64,000 nucleotides of DNA from Soonwooa buanensis. Lineage in GTDB: Bacteria > Bacteroidota > Bacteroidia > Flavobacteriales > Weeksellaceae. The notes under the pieces were generated by a model. That model was given only the letters and a program-made list of their open reading frames with translations, was not told the origin of the DNA and made no database searches. A program made the position numbers and the translations under genes. Positions 51,388 to 60,661 of this stretch are shown here, one piece after another; the first letter of the stretch is position 1, and every line of letters begins with the position of its first letter. The DNA is taken from NCBI RefSeq assembly GCF_900167905.1, contig NZ_FUYZ01000002.1, positions 186,001 to 250,000 of the forward strand, written 5' to 3'.

Positions 51388-51411
51388 AAAAACTGCCCGA
51401 AAGCAGTTTTT
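51388..51411. terminator. Terminator of the TonB receptor gene
   Basis: AAAAACTGC, loop CCGAAA, GCAGTTTTT. The stem lies 25 bases beyond the receptor stop (minus strand) with T-runs on both sides. Confidence 0.85.
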
Positions 51412-51435
51412 AATTTAATATAAAGTCCGTAAATA

Positions 51436-54018
51436 TTACATTGGACTTTGATCGTCACCACCATCGTAGTTGCTGTTGATGTCTTTTTTCTTTTTAGGTT
51501 GCTCAACTTTTTCACCTTGTTTGAAACGGTAAGTCAACGACAAGCTAAACTGTCTTGGTTGCCATTGCATTTCCATATCTCTTACGAAATCCTCCGTATT
51601 GGTGTAGTTTTTCATTCTTCTTGTATTGAAAATATCTCGAATGTTGAAGGCTAAAGTACCATTACCTTTCCAAAGCGTTTGTGTTGCACCAAAGTCAACG
51701 CCATACATCGCTTTACGATTGTTCATAGCCGTTTTTTCGGCACCTCTATAGAACGATTGTACTTGGAAACTGAACGTTTTGGTCGGTCTGAATGTCGTGT
51801 TTAATCTTAATCTATAAGAGAAACCATCACCTGAAAAGTCCATGTACTTTCCGTTAAGTGTCATGTTACCTGTGTTATTGTAACCATACAAATCTGCTGA
51901 TAACATCATCTTCCACCATGAGAACGGATCGTAAGTTCCGTTAAGGTCTAGACCATATTGTGTTTCTGTACCAACGTTGAAAGGCATTGTGTTGATCGCA
52001 CCTTTGTCATCTAAATATTGGAAACGGTTAACTTCATCCTCAGATTTTTTATAATACAAAGTGGGGTTAATCGTGAATTTCTTTTTAGTAATCGCATAAC
52101 CTAGCTCGAAAGAGTTTTCGTAAGTTGGGTTAAGATTTGGGTTACCACGGAAGTAGTTTCTGTCATCATCAAACGACATGAACGGAATCATCGTAAAGGC
52201 TCTTGGTCTTTGGATTCTTCTAGAATAATTTAATAAAACCTGATTGCCTTTTGCGATATCATAACTTAAGAAAACACTTGGGAATAACTTCGTGTAATCT
52301 TTTTTAACCTCAGGATTTTGAATCGGCGCACCAGTTGCTAAATCATGACTTAAAAAGTTGATGTCGATTTTTGAAGTTTCACTTCTTAAACCTAATTGAT
52401 AACCAAATTTTTCACCAATTTTACTCTTGAACTGTGCGTAAATTCCTAAAATATTTTCAGAGTAAATGGTATTGCTCGTGAAGTCGTATCTTGTGTAATA
52501 AGCGCCGCCATCATCACTTTGATTAACAAAATAATCGTAAGTGTTTTTGTTGTAATCATAACGGGCACCTGCTTCTAACTTCGAGTGATCCCCAATCGGA
52601 AGTTCGTAATCTAGCTTACCGATGAAGGTGTCAGATTTAGAATCTGTATCTACATTATTGATGGAGTTGCCAGTTGTTTGTAGAATTTGATTTTTAAAAG
52701 TGTTTTGTACAATTTGGTTTGTCCCGTCACTTTTGTTGGTTTGGTAACTAGCCGAAGCTGTTAATAATTGTCCGTTATCATCAAGTTTCTGATCAATTCC
52801 GAAATCTAACTGCGTTGCAAAATTTTTGTTATTTCCGAAGCTATTACGATTTCTTAAGAAGTTGTCAAAGTTAGCTGCTGATGAATAAGTTTTTTCAGCG
52901 TACGTATTTAATGTATTACTATCATTATTAAAACTTCTAATCATTCCAGAAAGGTTAATCGTCGTCTTATCTGATAAATCATGTACAACACCAGCTGTTA
53001 AATTGTAGTTGTCGCCCTCTCTTTTGGTTTCACCATCTTGGTTAGAAATTTGTGTGAAAGGGTTTTTAGTATAATCCCATGTTGAAGGATTATCTTTTCT
53101 AGTCATGTAATTCTTACTAGAACTTTCATTTTTTTGATAACCACCGCCACCATTAACGTACCAAGTCCAGTTGCCTTTTCTCCAGTTAAGGTTAGCATTA
53201 AGATTGGTTCTCGGCAAATAGCCTAATGTACCAGTTACAGTACCATTGAAGCCCATTTTTTTATCCTTTTTAAGAATGATATTCAAGATACCTGCAGTTC
53301 CCGAAGCTTCAAATTTTGAAGATGGGTTGGTGATCACTTCAATTTTCTCAATTTGATCGGCAGGGATAGATTGCAAAGCGTTGGCGCCATCATCAATTCC
53401 TAAAAGAGAAGAAGGTTTACCATTAATTAAAAACTTAACGTTAGAGTTTCCTCTCATCGACACCGTTCCGTCTGTATCTACAGAAACTGAAGGCACGTTA
53501 GATAACACATCTTGCAAGTTTCCTCCTTTGCTAACGATATCTTGCGACGGATCGTAAGTCTTTTTATCAAGCTCAACTTTGTAAGCTTTTGGCGCAGCAG
53601 CAGTAATAACAACACCTTGTATTTGCGTTGTTTTATCAAGATTTGCAACTTCATTTCCTTGGATTACAAAAGCAGGAATCGCACCTGATTTAGCAATCTG
53701 AATTGTCTGTGTTTTAGTTTTAAAATCAATAGCTTCAATCGTTACGTCGTAACTTCCAGCTGCTAATTCGATTTTAAAATTACCATTTACATCCGCCAAA
53801 GCAGCATCGCTTAGTTGCGCTGTTTGTTTGTTTTTGAATGTTAACGAGGCGTAGCCAATTCCGCTTTTCGCATTGTCTTGAACATTACCCGTGACAGAAA
53901 ATTTTTGTTGCGTTGCGCTTGGTTGCTGTTGTGCAAATGCCATAGAGGCTGCTCCAAGGACAAACACAAGTCCTAAAGTTCTTCTCTGAATAATGTTTCT
54001 GATTTCTGTTTTTATCAT
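51436..54018 (-). CDS. TonB-dependent outer-membrane receptor
   Basis: An 860-residue receptor. Signal peptide (to MAFAQ), a carboxypeptidase-regulatory-like domain (about 35-125; FSVTGNVQDNAKSGIGYASL), a plug with GNLQDVLSNVPSVSVDTDGT, NVKFLINGKPSSLLG and ASGTAGILNIILKK, and a large beta barrel of the outer-membrane beta-barrel family 3 type. The C-terminus is rich in aspartate and lysine (DINSNYDGGDDQSPM) rather than the typical aromatic final strand, but the barrel strand FSLSLTYRFKQGE precedes it. The substrate is unknown; no SusD or TonB gene is adjacent. The mRNA ends at the hairpin by the heptamer repeats. Confidence 0.88.
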   Translation of the reverse strand: MIKTEIRNIIQRRTLGLVFVLGAASMAFAQQQPSATQQKFSVTGNVQDNAKSGIGYASLTFKNKQTAQLSDAALADVNGNFKIELAAGSYDVTIEAIDFKTKTQTIQIAKSGAIPAFVIQGNEVANLDKTTQIQGVVITAAAPKAYKVELDKKTYDPSQDIVSKGGNLQDVLSNVPSVSVDTDGTVSMRGNSNVKFLINGKPSSLLGIDDGANALQSIPADQIEKIEVITNPSSKFEASGTAGILNIILKKDKKMGFNGTVTGTLGYLPRTNLNANLNWRKGNWTWYVNGGGGYQKNESSSKNYMTRKDNPSTWDYTKNPFTQISNQDGETKREGDNYNLTAGVVHDLSDKTTINLSGMIRSFNNDSNTLNTYAEKTYSSAANFDNFLRNRNSFGNNKNFATQLDFGIDQKLDDNGQLLTASASYQTNKSDGTNQIVQNTFKNQILQTTGNSINNVDTDSKSDTFIGKLDYELPIGDHSKLEAGARYDYNKNTYDYFVNQSDDGGAYYTRYDFTSNTIYSENILGIYAQFKSKIGEKFGYQLGLRSETSKIDINFLSHDLATGAPIQNPEVKKDYTKLFPSVFLSYDIAKGNQVLLNYSRRIQRPRAFTMIPFMSFDDDRNYFRGNPNLNPTYENSFELGYAITKKKFTINPTLYYKKSEDEVNRFQYLDDKGAINTMPFNVGTETQYGLDLNGTYDPFSWWKMMLSADLYGYNNTGNMTLNGKYMDFSGDGFSYRLRLNTTFRPTKTFSFQVQSFYRGAEKTAMNNRKAMYGVDFGATQTLWKGNGTLAFNIRDIFNTRRMKNYTNTEDFVRDMEMQWQPRQFSLSLTYRFKQGEKVEQPKKKKDINSNYDGGDDQSPM

Positions 54019-54058
54019 AATTTCTTTTTTTCTGAATCAAATTTTGACTCAAGAAGGA

Positions 54059-55090
54059 TTATTTTATCTGTTTTGCATTTAGCCAATCTTGGTAAGCTTT
54101 TGCATTTTTAGCGTGCTCTACATCATTATCTGTGAATTTGTGAAACCCAAACTTCGCTGGATCCGCACACATATAGATGTAATTATTTTGTTCTGCGTTA
54201 AGAACCGCATCCAAAGAGTTTTTGTCAACAATACAAATTGGCCCTGGCGGAATTCCCGCATTGGCGTATGTGTTGTAAGGCGATGGCGCTTTTAGATCTT
54301 TATAATAGATGCGTTTTATCTGTTTTGTAAAATTGCTCGCTTTGTTAATCGCGTAGATTACGGTTGGATCACTTTGCAATTTCATGCCTTTTTTGTAACG
54401 GTTAAGATAAAGTCCAGCAATTGTTTTTTGCTCATCTTTTTTACCGCCAGATTCTTTATAAACGATAGAAGCTAAAGCATAAATTTGGTCTCTTGACAAT
54501 CCCGATTGTTTTTCTTTTGCAACACGTTCGGCATTCCAAAATTCGTTGTAATCTGTATTAAATTTGTCAAAAAACTCTTTAGGCGTCACTGTCCAAAAGA
54601 ATTGATAAGTGTCATTAAAAAAGAATTTCTTAAGATCTTCAGCATTGTTAAAACCTTTCTCAATAGCGATGGCATTAAGGTCTTTTGCAAAACGCACAGA
54701 ATCTAATTCAGTTTTTCTGCTAACGCGACCAATCATTTGATACACGTCATCAAAATCTTTAATTCTAAAATTATTTGGTGTCTGGTTGCCAGCTTTAATC
54801 ATGTTAACAAGATCCGAGTTGTTGGTGCCAGATTTTATTTCGTAGCGACCAGCCTTGATGTTTTCTGCTAAAGCTTTGTCATTAGCAACCGCTTCAAAGC
54901 TTTCAACATTTGATAAATACGGACGAATAGAATCCATCACTTGCTTCATCGGCGCATTATGTGGGATTAAAACAAAACCTTCTTTAGCAACGTTGTTTCC
55001 GTAATTTTTGGAATAAAATCTAAACCCAAAATAAGCACCAATTGCAAGAATTGCGATGATAATGATTGCTACTATTTTTTTCATATACAA
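54059..55090 (-). CDS. mltG: Endolytic transglycosylase MltG
   Basis: A 343-residue inner-membrane enzyme that cuts nascent glycan and sets strand length. An N-terminal anchor (IVAIIIIAILAIGAYFGF, about 5-22) leads to LysM-like and YceG domains; the catalytic stretch is YALASIVYKESGGKKDEQKT with the conserved Glu of KES, followed by LYLNRYKKGMKLQSDPTVIY and PSPYNTYANAGIPPGPICIV. The start may be the ATG two codons later (MKKIVAII). It begins one base after the dapF stop, so the two are co-transcribed. It is separated from the TonB gene by 40 bases. Confidence 0.93.
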   Translation of the reverse strand: MYMKKIVAIIIIAILAIGAYFGFRFYSKNYGNNVAKEGFVLIPHNAPMKQVMDSIRPYLSNVESFEAVANDKALAENIKAGRYEIKSGTNNSDLVNMIKAGNQTPNNFRIKDFDDVYQMIGRVSRKTELDSVRFAKDLNAIAIEKGFNNAEDLKKFFFNDTYQFFWTVTPKEFFDKFNTDYNEFWNAERVAKEKQSGLSRDQIYALASIVYKESGGKKDEQKTIAGLYLNRYKKGMKLQSDPTVIYAINKASNFTKQIKRIYYKDLKAPSPYNTYANAGIPPGPICIVDKNSLDAVLNAEQNNYIYMCADPAKFGFHKFTDNDVEHAKNAKAYQDWLNAKQIK

Positions 55091-55091
55091 T

Positions 55092-55859
55092 TTAGATTTC
55101 TATTGTTCCTATAAAAACTTGTTTTGCTGGACCTTCTAACCAAATATTTTTGAAAGTACCATTTTCTTCTTCGGCATAAATTTTCAAATTGCCACCAAGC
55201 ACTTTAACAGGCACAGAGGTTAGATGTTTCTTTTTCATAAAAGTTAAAGCCGCTGCTGTAACACCTGTTCCACAACTGAAAGTTTCGTCTTCAACACCAC
55301 GTTCGTAAGTTCTTACAAAGAGCTTGTTTTCAGGTAGTTCTGTCACAAAATTAACATTGATACCTTCTTTGTGATAAGTCTCATTATTTCTGATTTTGTT
55401 ACCATTGTGATAAACATCATAGTTTTCAACATCGTCAACATATTTAATGTAATGCGGCGAGCCAGTGTTTAACACAAAATCCTCTTCGTCAGCAAAGATT
55501 TTTTCGACATCAATCATTTTTAGTTTGACAACACCGTTTTTTATTTCCGCTTCGTGCATGCCGTCGATGGCGTCAAATTTTGTTTTATCTTCAAAAATAT
55601 CCAAGAAATGCGCGAATGCCACGATGCATCTTCCGCCGTTACCGCACATGGTGCTTTCGTTACCGTCAGAATTGTAATACACCATTTTGAAGTCGTATTG
55701 CTCATCATTTTCTAACAAAATAAGTCCGTCGCCACCGATCCCAAAACGTCTGTCACAGAGTTGTTTTACCAGTTTTGTATTTTCTTTTGGGAAACTCAGG
55801 TTACGGTTGTCTATCATGACAAAATCGTTTCCGGTTCCTTGATATTTATAAAATTTCAT
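55092..55859 (-). CDS. dapF: Diaminopimelate epimerase
   Basis: A 255-residue cytoplasmic enzyme that interconverts LL- and meso-diaminopimelate for lysine and peptidoglycan. The two catalytic cysteines are C72 in STMCGNGGRCI and C196 in ETFSCGTGVT. N-terminal GTGNDFVMIDNR and FGIGGDGLILLE are family marks. It is followed one base later by mltG, another peptidoglycan gene. A -7-like TAATTTTG lies 33 bases before the start. Confidence 0.96.
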   Translation of the reverse strand: MKFYKYQGTGNDFVMIDNRNLSFPKENTKLVKQLCDRRFGIGGDGLILLENDEQYDFKMVYYNSDGNESTMCGNGGRCIVAFAHFLDIFEDKTKFDAIDGMHEAEIKNGVVKLKMIDVEKIFADEEDFVLNTGSPHYIKYVDDVENYDVYHNGNKIRNNETYHKEGINVNFVTELPENKLFVRTYERGVEDETFSCGTGVTAAALTFMKKKHLTSVPVKVLGGNLKIYAEEENGTFKNIWLEGPAKQVFIGTIEI

Positions 55860-56168
55860 AAGTCGTTTATTAGTGATTTTAAAAAAGCCTACAAAATTAA
55901 TGAAATTCGTGTCGATTTGGTGTTAAAGAAATGCTAATTAAATCATCGAAAAGTCCCATTCGAATTTATTATTGAGAATTGTGAAATTTTTGATTTAAAA
56001 TAATTTATTTCGCACAGTTTTATTTTGTGTAATATATTGATTATTAAATAGTTGTTAATTTTAAAGCTTCTTATATTAAAATAGTATTAAAATTCATTTT
56101 CAAAAATAATTTTCATGATTGTTTCAAAGTTTTATTTAGAAATGAAAACTAAATTTGTTTATTAATTA
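55860..56168. other. AT-rich divergent region
   Basis: About 300 bases between dapF and the PAP2 gene. It holds the -7-like box TAATTTTG for dapF (55892-55899, minus strand). No other paired promoter, hairpin or gene was found. Confidence 0.5.
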
Positions 56169-56918
56169 ATGCCTCCGATGATAAGAAGAATTAAGATTTT
56201 AATACTGATTTTTTGTTGTATTAATCTTGCTTTTGCACAACAAGTTGATAGTTTGGATTTTGCTAAAGAAACGAGCTTATTACCAAGTGATAGACAAGGT
56301 TTTAAAATCAAAAAACTATATGTGCCAGTTGGTTTGATGCTTGCTGGCGTTGCTTTTGGTAGTAAAAGTTTAGAATCGCTCAATAGTGAAATTGTTGAAG
56401 AACGGAATGAACATTTATTAAATTTCACCTCACACTTGGATGATTTTTTACAATTTTCGCCGATTGTTACAGCTTATGCTTTGGATGCTTTCGGTGTTAA
56501 ATCTAAAACCGATTTGGGTAACCGAACAGCAATTCTTTTAAAAGGAGAAGTTCTCACTTTAGGTTCTGTTTTCGTGATGAAAAGCCTTATACACGAGAAT
56601 CGACCTGACAGTTCTAATAGTCAATCTTTTCCGTCAGGCCATACAGCGCAAGCTTTCGCAGCAGCAACTTTTTTAAGCGAAGAGTACAAAGGTCGTTTTC
56701 CGTGGATGCCTTATGCAGCTTACGGTGTTGCAAGTACAGTTGGCGTTTTTAGAATGGTGAATAACAAACATTATATCTCGGATGTTTTGTTTGGTGCAGG
56801 ATTGGGGATTTTATCCATGAAAGTGGCTTATTGGACGCATCAATACAAATGGAACAAAAAAGAACGCCACGAGCAAGCTTATCAACAATATATTAAAAAC
56901 GAAAAAGTTATTTATTAA
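56169..56918 (+). CDS. PAP2-family membrane phosphatase
   Basis: A 249-residue membrane phosphatase with a signal (to AFAQQ) and several helices. The three-part PAP2 signature is visible: KSLIHENRPDS, FPSGHTAQAFAA and a final NKHYISDVLFGAG in which the catalytic His lies. Such enzymes remove phosphate from lipid phosphates such as phosphatidic acid or undecaprenyl diphosphate. ATG 56169 was kept; the ATG three codons later is also possible. The gene stands alone, 115 bases before the sigma factor gene. Confidence 0.88.
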   Translation: MPPMIRRIKILILIFCCINLAFAQQVDSLDFAKETSLLPSDRQGFKIKKLYVPVGLMLAGVAFGSKSLESLNSEIVEERNEHLLNFTSHLDDFLQFSPIVTAYALDAFGVKSKTDLGNRTAILLKGEVLTLGSVFVMKSLIHENRPDSSNSQSFPSGHTAQAFAAATFLSEEYKGRFPWMPYAAYGVASTVGVFRMVNNKHYISDVLFGAGLGILSMKVAYWTHQYKWNKKERHEQAYQQYIKNEKVIY

Positions 56919-57014
56919 ATTAAGCTAAATTCTGATTCCAAAACTCAATTAAAAACGTCGAATCATTGTCTCAATCTATCAATACGATATCATTTTTTTA
57001 GTAGTATTAATTCG

Positions 57015-57023
57015 TATCTTTGC
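57015..57023 (+). promoter_or_regulatory. -7 box of the sigma factor gene
   Basis: TATCTTTGC, 11 bases before the ATG at 57034. No TTG lies exactly at the -33 position; only a T-run is there. Confidence 0.6.
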
Positions 57024-57033
57024 TTATCTCTAA

Positions 57034-57594
57034 ATGAAAAAAGAAGCATTAATAGAATTAGTAAAGAAAGCCAAAGATAAAGATCAAAAAGCGCAAACGC
57101 ATTTGATTAATCTTTTTTGGGTGGATGTTTTTTCTTTCGTGATGAAGAAAGTTCAGGACGAAAATGATGCCGACGAAATTACCGTTCACGTTTTTTCGAA
57201 AGTCTTGTCAAAGTTGGATATGTACGATCCTAATTTTCAGTTTAAGACTTGGATTTTGACCATTGCTCAAAATACGGTTATTGATTTTTGGAGAAAGAAA
57301 AGCCGCGAAAATACGGATGCCAGCGATTCTTTGGATGAGGTTAAAAATCACTTTGCAAAATCGCCAGAAGAGCTTTTGATTTCGGAGGAAGAAAATGACG
57401 AGATTCTAAAAATTGTTGCCTCGATGGATGCCAATTATCAAGATATTATTAGACTTCGATTTTTTGAGGAGAAAAGTATTAAAGAGATAGCTGAAGAGCT
57501 TAACCTATCAGTTGCCAATACCAAAGTGCGCATTATGCGAGCAAAAAAAGTCTTGGCAGAATTATTAAAAAGTAACGAGTTGTATAATGAGTAA
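57034..57594 (+). CDS. ECF-type RNA polymerase sigma factor
   Basis: A 186-residue sigma factor with region 2 (ADEITVHVFSKVLSKLDMYD, FQFKTWILTIAQNTVIDFWR) and region 4 (MDANYQDIIRLRFFEEKSIK, EIAEELNLSVANTKVRIMRA). It directs RNA polymerase to a small regulon. No anti-sigma gene follows; instead the lipA start lies eight bases inside its end. The link to lipoate synthesis is positional only. Confidence 0.92.
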   Translation: MKKEALIELVKKAKDKDQKAQTHLINLFWVDVFSFVMKKVQDENDADEITVHVFSKVLSKLDMYDPNFQFKTWILTIAQNTVIDFWRKKSRENTDASDSLDEVKNHFAKSPEELLISEEENDEILKIVASMDANYQDIIRLRFFEEKSIKEIAEELNLSVANTKVRIMRAKKVLAELLKSNELYNE

Positions 57595-58459
57595 CGAAGT
57601 ATTAACGACAGATACCACAACACAAAAACCTAAATGGATTCGCGTAAAATTACCAACTGGTAAAAATTATCGCGAACTAAGAAACTTGGTTGATAAATAT
57701 AAATTGAATACCATTTGTCAAAGTGGAAGTTGTCCAAATATGGGCGAATGTTGGGGCGAAGGGACAGCGACTTTTATGATTTTAGGAAATATCTGTACAC
57801 GTTCTTGTGGTTTTTGCGGTGTTAAAACAGGGAAACCTTTGGATGTTAACTGGGACGAACCTGAGAAAGTTGCGCGTTCTATCAAATTGATGAAGATTAA
57901 ACATGCGGTTTTGACGTCTGTTGATCGCGATGATCTTAAAGATATGGGATCGATTCTTTGGGGCGAAACGGTGAATGCTGTTCGTCGTATTTCTCCCGGA
58001 ACTACTATGGAAACTTTGATTCCGGATTTTCAAGGGATTACAAAACATTTGGACAGATTGGTGGAGGTTGCGCCAGAAGTTATTTCTCACAATATGGAAA
58101 CGGTGAAACGTCTAACCCGTGAAGTGCGTATCCAAGCGAAATACGAAAGAAGTTTGGATGTTTTGCGTTATCTGAAAGAAGCTGGACAACGCCGCACCAA
58201 AACTGGTGTGATGCTTGGTCTTGGCGAAACTAAGAATGAAGTTTTCCAAACCATTGAAGACATCAGAAACGCTAATGTTGATGTGATTACTTTGGGACAA
58301 TATCTGCAACCTACTAAAAAGCATTTACCAGTAAAAAGATTTATCACGCCAGAAGAGTTTGATGAGTTTGGTGCTTTTGCAAAAGAATTAGGTTTCCGTC
58401 ATGTAGAAAGTTCGCCGCTAGTACGTAGTTCTTACCACGCTGAAAAGCACATTCACTAG
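57587..58459 (+). CDS. lipA: Lipoyl synthase LipA
   Basis: A 290-residue radical SAM enzyme that inserts two sulfurs into octanoyl groups on E2 and H proteins. Both clusters can be read: auxiliary C44, C49, C55 (CQSGSCPNMGEC) and radical SAM C70, C74, C77 (CTRSCGFC). Further marks are TSVDRDDLKDMGSILWGETV, MLGLGETKNEVF and SSPLVRSSYHAEKHI. The start ATG lies inside the end of the sigma factor gene (57587-57594 overlap), so lipA probably depends on the same transcript. Confidence 0.97.
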   Translation: MSNEVLTTDTTTQKPKWIRVKLPTGKNYRELRNLVDKYKLNTICQSGSCPNMGECWGEGTATFMILGNICTRSCGFCGVKTGKPLDVNWDEPEKVARSIKLMKIKHAVLTSVDRDDLKDMGSILWGETVNAVRRISPGTTMETLIPDFQGITKHLDRLVEVAPEVISHNMETVKRLTREVRIQAKYERSLDVLRYLKEAGQRRTKTGVMLGLGETKNEVFQTIEDIRNANVDVITLGQYLQPTKKHLPVKRFITPEEFDEFGAFAKELGFRHVESSPLVRSSYHAEKHIH

Positions 58460-58491
58460 GTTTCACTTGTAATGCATTTTGAAATAAAATT

Positions 58492-58550
58492 CGTCAGTTC
58501 GAGTGATTTTTCGAAATTAAATGTAGAAAAATTGTAGCGAGAACAGGATT
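58492..58550. repeat. Dispersed CGTCAGTTCGAGTG repeat
   Basis: CGTCAGTTCGAGTGATTTTT ... GTAGCGAGAACAGGATT has the same frame as the copies at 17363 and 19063 but is more diverged. It lies in the spacer after lipA. Confidence 0.65.
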
Positions 58551-58610
58551 TTATCTTCAAAAACTTTTTCTCGATATAGAAATTATAGGCTTCAAATTTT
58601 AAACATATTA

Positions 58611-58637
58611 AAACACTCATCTCGAGTGTTTTTTTTA
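58611..58637 (+). terminator. Terminator of the sigma-lipA transcript
   Basis: AAAACACTC, a short loop and GAGTGTTTTTTTT. The stem lies about 150 bases after the lipA stop and 24 before the next gene start. Confidence 0.75.
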
Positions 58638-58660
58638 TTTTAGTAAGACAAAGTTTAAGG

Positions 58661-60484
58661 ATGAAAAAATATATTTTGCTTGTTGCTGTTTTGCAGTTTT
58701 CTGTTGTCAAATCTCAGATTGTTGATGCAAAGTTTTTTAATAAAGAGATTAAAAACTCTAGTATTCGTCAAGCAAAAGCGGATACCATCGTTAAGTCACC
58801 ATTTTTAATTTCGTCAATAAAAGTTTATACTTCGGAGAAAACGAGTTATGTTTCAAACCTAGTTAAGAAAATTCAAAACAAAAATTTTCATCCAATTTTA
58901 TTACTTAAATATCAACCTGACGGCAAAATATTTTTTAATGAAACTTACTATAATGGCACTATTTATCAATCCAGTTTTTATTACGAAACTAATGGGAATT
59001 TAATTCTTAAAACCAATAAGATGAGCAGTAATCCATCGATAGATTATTCTTGGCTTCGTTATGACAAAAAGAACTATTTAGATTACGAATTAACTTATGA
59101 AATTAAAGATGAAAATAAGCTTCAATTCCAACGTTTGATGAAGTATAAAAAAGAAATTCAACCAGATTCTCTTAAAGTTGATTTAATGAATTACAGCAGC
59201 GATTCTTTGCTTTCGACGGTGGATACCTATACTTTTTTTAAAGATAAATATATCGTTGATATGCCTGTTCGATATGCTCGAAAGTCTTACTACCGCGCTT
59301 TTGGTGATCAATATCTTCCTTATCAAATTGACGGTTATTATGTGGAAGGACGAACTGCTAATTTCAGTTATAATGACAAAGGTTTTCCGCTTTGGGAAAA
59401 TTGGGTTAATGACAAAGGTTTAGAAAATAGAACAGAATACATCTATAATGCCGATTTTACAGAGCGTATCACACAACAATACCACATGTTGGGAACAGAA
59501 AAGTCGACCAAATTTGTGAATAAATTTAATAAAAAAGGCGATCCAGTTTTTAAGCAAACTATCGAATATACAGGAAATCCACTTGATATTTATACTTGGG
59601 ATTATGTTTATGATGAAAAAGGAAATTGGATTGAATCTAAAAAATACTGGCAAGAAGTTGAAAAAGGAATCCCCAAAAAGAATAAACTTGTCGAACATAT
59701 TATTAGAGAAATTAAATATTACAATTCTCCTTCCGAATTTTCTCCCGAAAAATCACCAACTTTTGATGAACGTGCGACCAAGTATTTAACGAGTGTTCCA
59801 ACTTATGCAGAGAAGATTGAAAAAGAAAACAAAGAGCGTGACGAAGCTGTAAAAGCGGGAAATTATGCATTGGAAATTCCAGATGAGAAACATGATAAAA
59901 TTGAAGATTTTACACCAAAATATTGGACGCTAAAAGAGATTGCTTATGGAAATCTGAATGAAGATGAGCAAGATGAAGCGGTTGCCGTCTACGAAACTCC
60001 TTCTAGTGATGGCGATGGCGATGGTCAACAGGTTTTAGCAATTTATAAAAAAGACAACGGAAAATGGAAATTGTGGCATCAGAATTTTTCCGCGATTATG
60101 TCCTCTGATAGTGGCGGAATGATGGGTAATCCGTTTGATGGAATCTCTATTAAAAATAAAGCCATCGTTGTGCAGCACTTTGGGGGAAGTCGAGATAAAT
60201 GGTCTTACACGCATCGTTATCGTTTTCAGAATGGCGATTGGTATTTGATTGGGGCTTTGGTTGGTTTTGGTGCGCCACAAGATTATTTTGGAAAGTTCGA
60301 TTACAACCTTTCGACAGGAGACATTGTTGCGTCTTATAAATCTGAACTTAGTTCTGATGAAAAATTGAACGCTTCAAAATCTTGGTCGCGAACTCTAAAA
60401 AAGAAAATTCCGTTACCGAAAATGGATGACTTTTATCCTGGTGGAACGGAAACCATAGTTAATGGACGAACTTTTTATTGGTAG
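58661..60484 (+). CDS. Large exported protein of unknown function
   Basis: A 607-residue protein with signal peptide (to SVVKSQ). The N-terminal and central parts hold WNDKG/YDEKG-type beta repeats (FSYNDKGFPLWENWVNDKGL, YTWDYVYDEKGNWIESKKYW), as in RHS/YD-like or MORN-like proteins. The C-terminal ~200 residues (LKEIAYGNLNEDEQDEAVAV, QQVLAIYKKDNGKWKLWHQN, VVQHFGGSRDKWSYTHRYRF, YLIGALVGF) form a domain resembling integrin-like FG-GAP sheets with a DxxxDGDGDGQ calcium-like loop. It lacks a sorting domain. A GC-rich terminator hairpin lies eight bases after its stop. Function unknown. Confidence 0.8.
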   Translation: MKKYILLVAVLQFSVVKSQIVDAKFFNKEIKNSSIRQAKADTIVKSPFLISSIKVYTSEKTSYVSNLVKKIQNKNFHPILLLKYQPDGKIFFNETYYNGTIYQSSFYYETNGNLILKTNKMSSNPSIDYSWLRYDKKNYLDYELTYEIKDENKLQFQRLMKYKKEIQPDSLKVDLMNYSSDSLLSTVDTYTFFKDKYIVDMPVRYARKSYYRAFGDQYLPYQIDGYYVEGRTANFSYNDKGFPLWENWVNDKGLENRTEYIYNADFTERITQQYHMLGTEKSTKFVNKFNKKGDPVFKQTIEYTGNPLDIYTWDYVYDEKGNWIESKKYWQEVEKGIPKKNKLVEHIIREIKYYNSPSEFSPEKSPTFDERATKYLTSVPTYAEKIEKENKERDEAVKAGNYALEIPDEKHDKIEDFTPKYWTLKEIAYGNLNEDEQDEAVAVYETPSSDGDGDGQQVLAIYKKDNGKWKLWHQNFSAIMSSDSGGMMGNPFDGISIKNKAIVVQHFGGSRDKWSYTHRYRFQNGDWYLIGALVGFGAPQDYFGKFDYNLSTGDIVASYKSELSSDEKLNASKSWSRTLKKKIPLPKMDDFYPGGTETIVNGRTFYW

Positions 60485-60492
60485 GATTTGGG

Positions 60493-60540
60493 AGTTCCAG
60501 CGGCGGCGCATCGAAGATGCGCCGCCGCTGGAACTTTTTC
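60493..60540 (+). terminator. Long GC-rich terminator hairpin
   Basis: A perfect 20-bp stem (AGTTCCAGCGGCGGCGCATC and its complement, 60493-60512 and 60516-60535) with a three-base GAA loop, then TTTTTC. In this low-GC genome a 20-bp stem of about 70% GC is exceptional; it may be a dispersed palindrome that has been used as a terminator. Confidence 0.9.
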
Positions 60541-60602
60541 ACTTGGAATTTAAAAATTAATCAAACTAGGTTCAGGTTAAACTACTTTTTATTATATGAG
60601 GC

Positions 60603-60645
60603 GTCGCTTCGAGTGAAATTCTGAAAGAATTTTATATCGAGAAGT
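60603..60645. repeat. Diverged TTCGAGTG/ATCGAGAAG repeat
   Basis: GTCGCTTCGAGTGAAATTCT ... TATATCGAGAAGTTC shares the outer boxes of the CGTCA-TTCGAGTG family with the copies at 17363, 19063 and 58492. Confidence 0.5.
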
Positions 60646-60661
60646 TCTGCGGATAAGAAAA

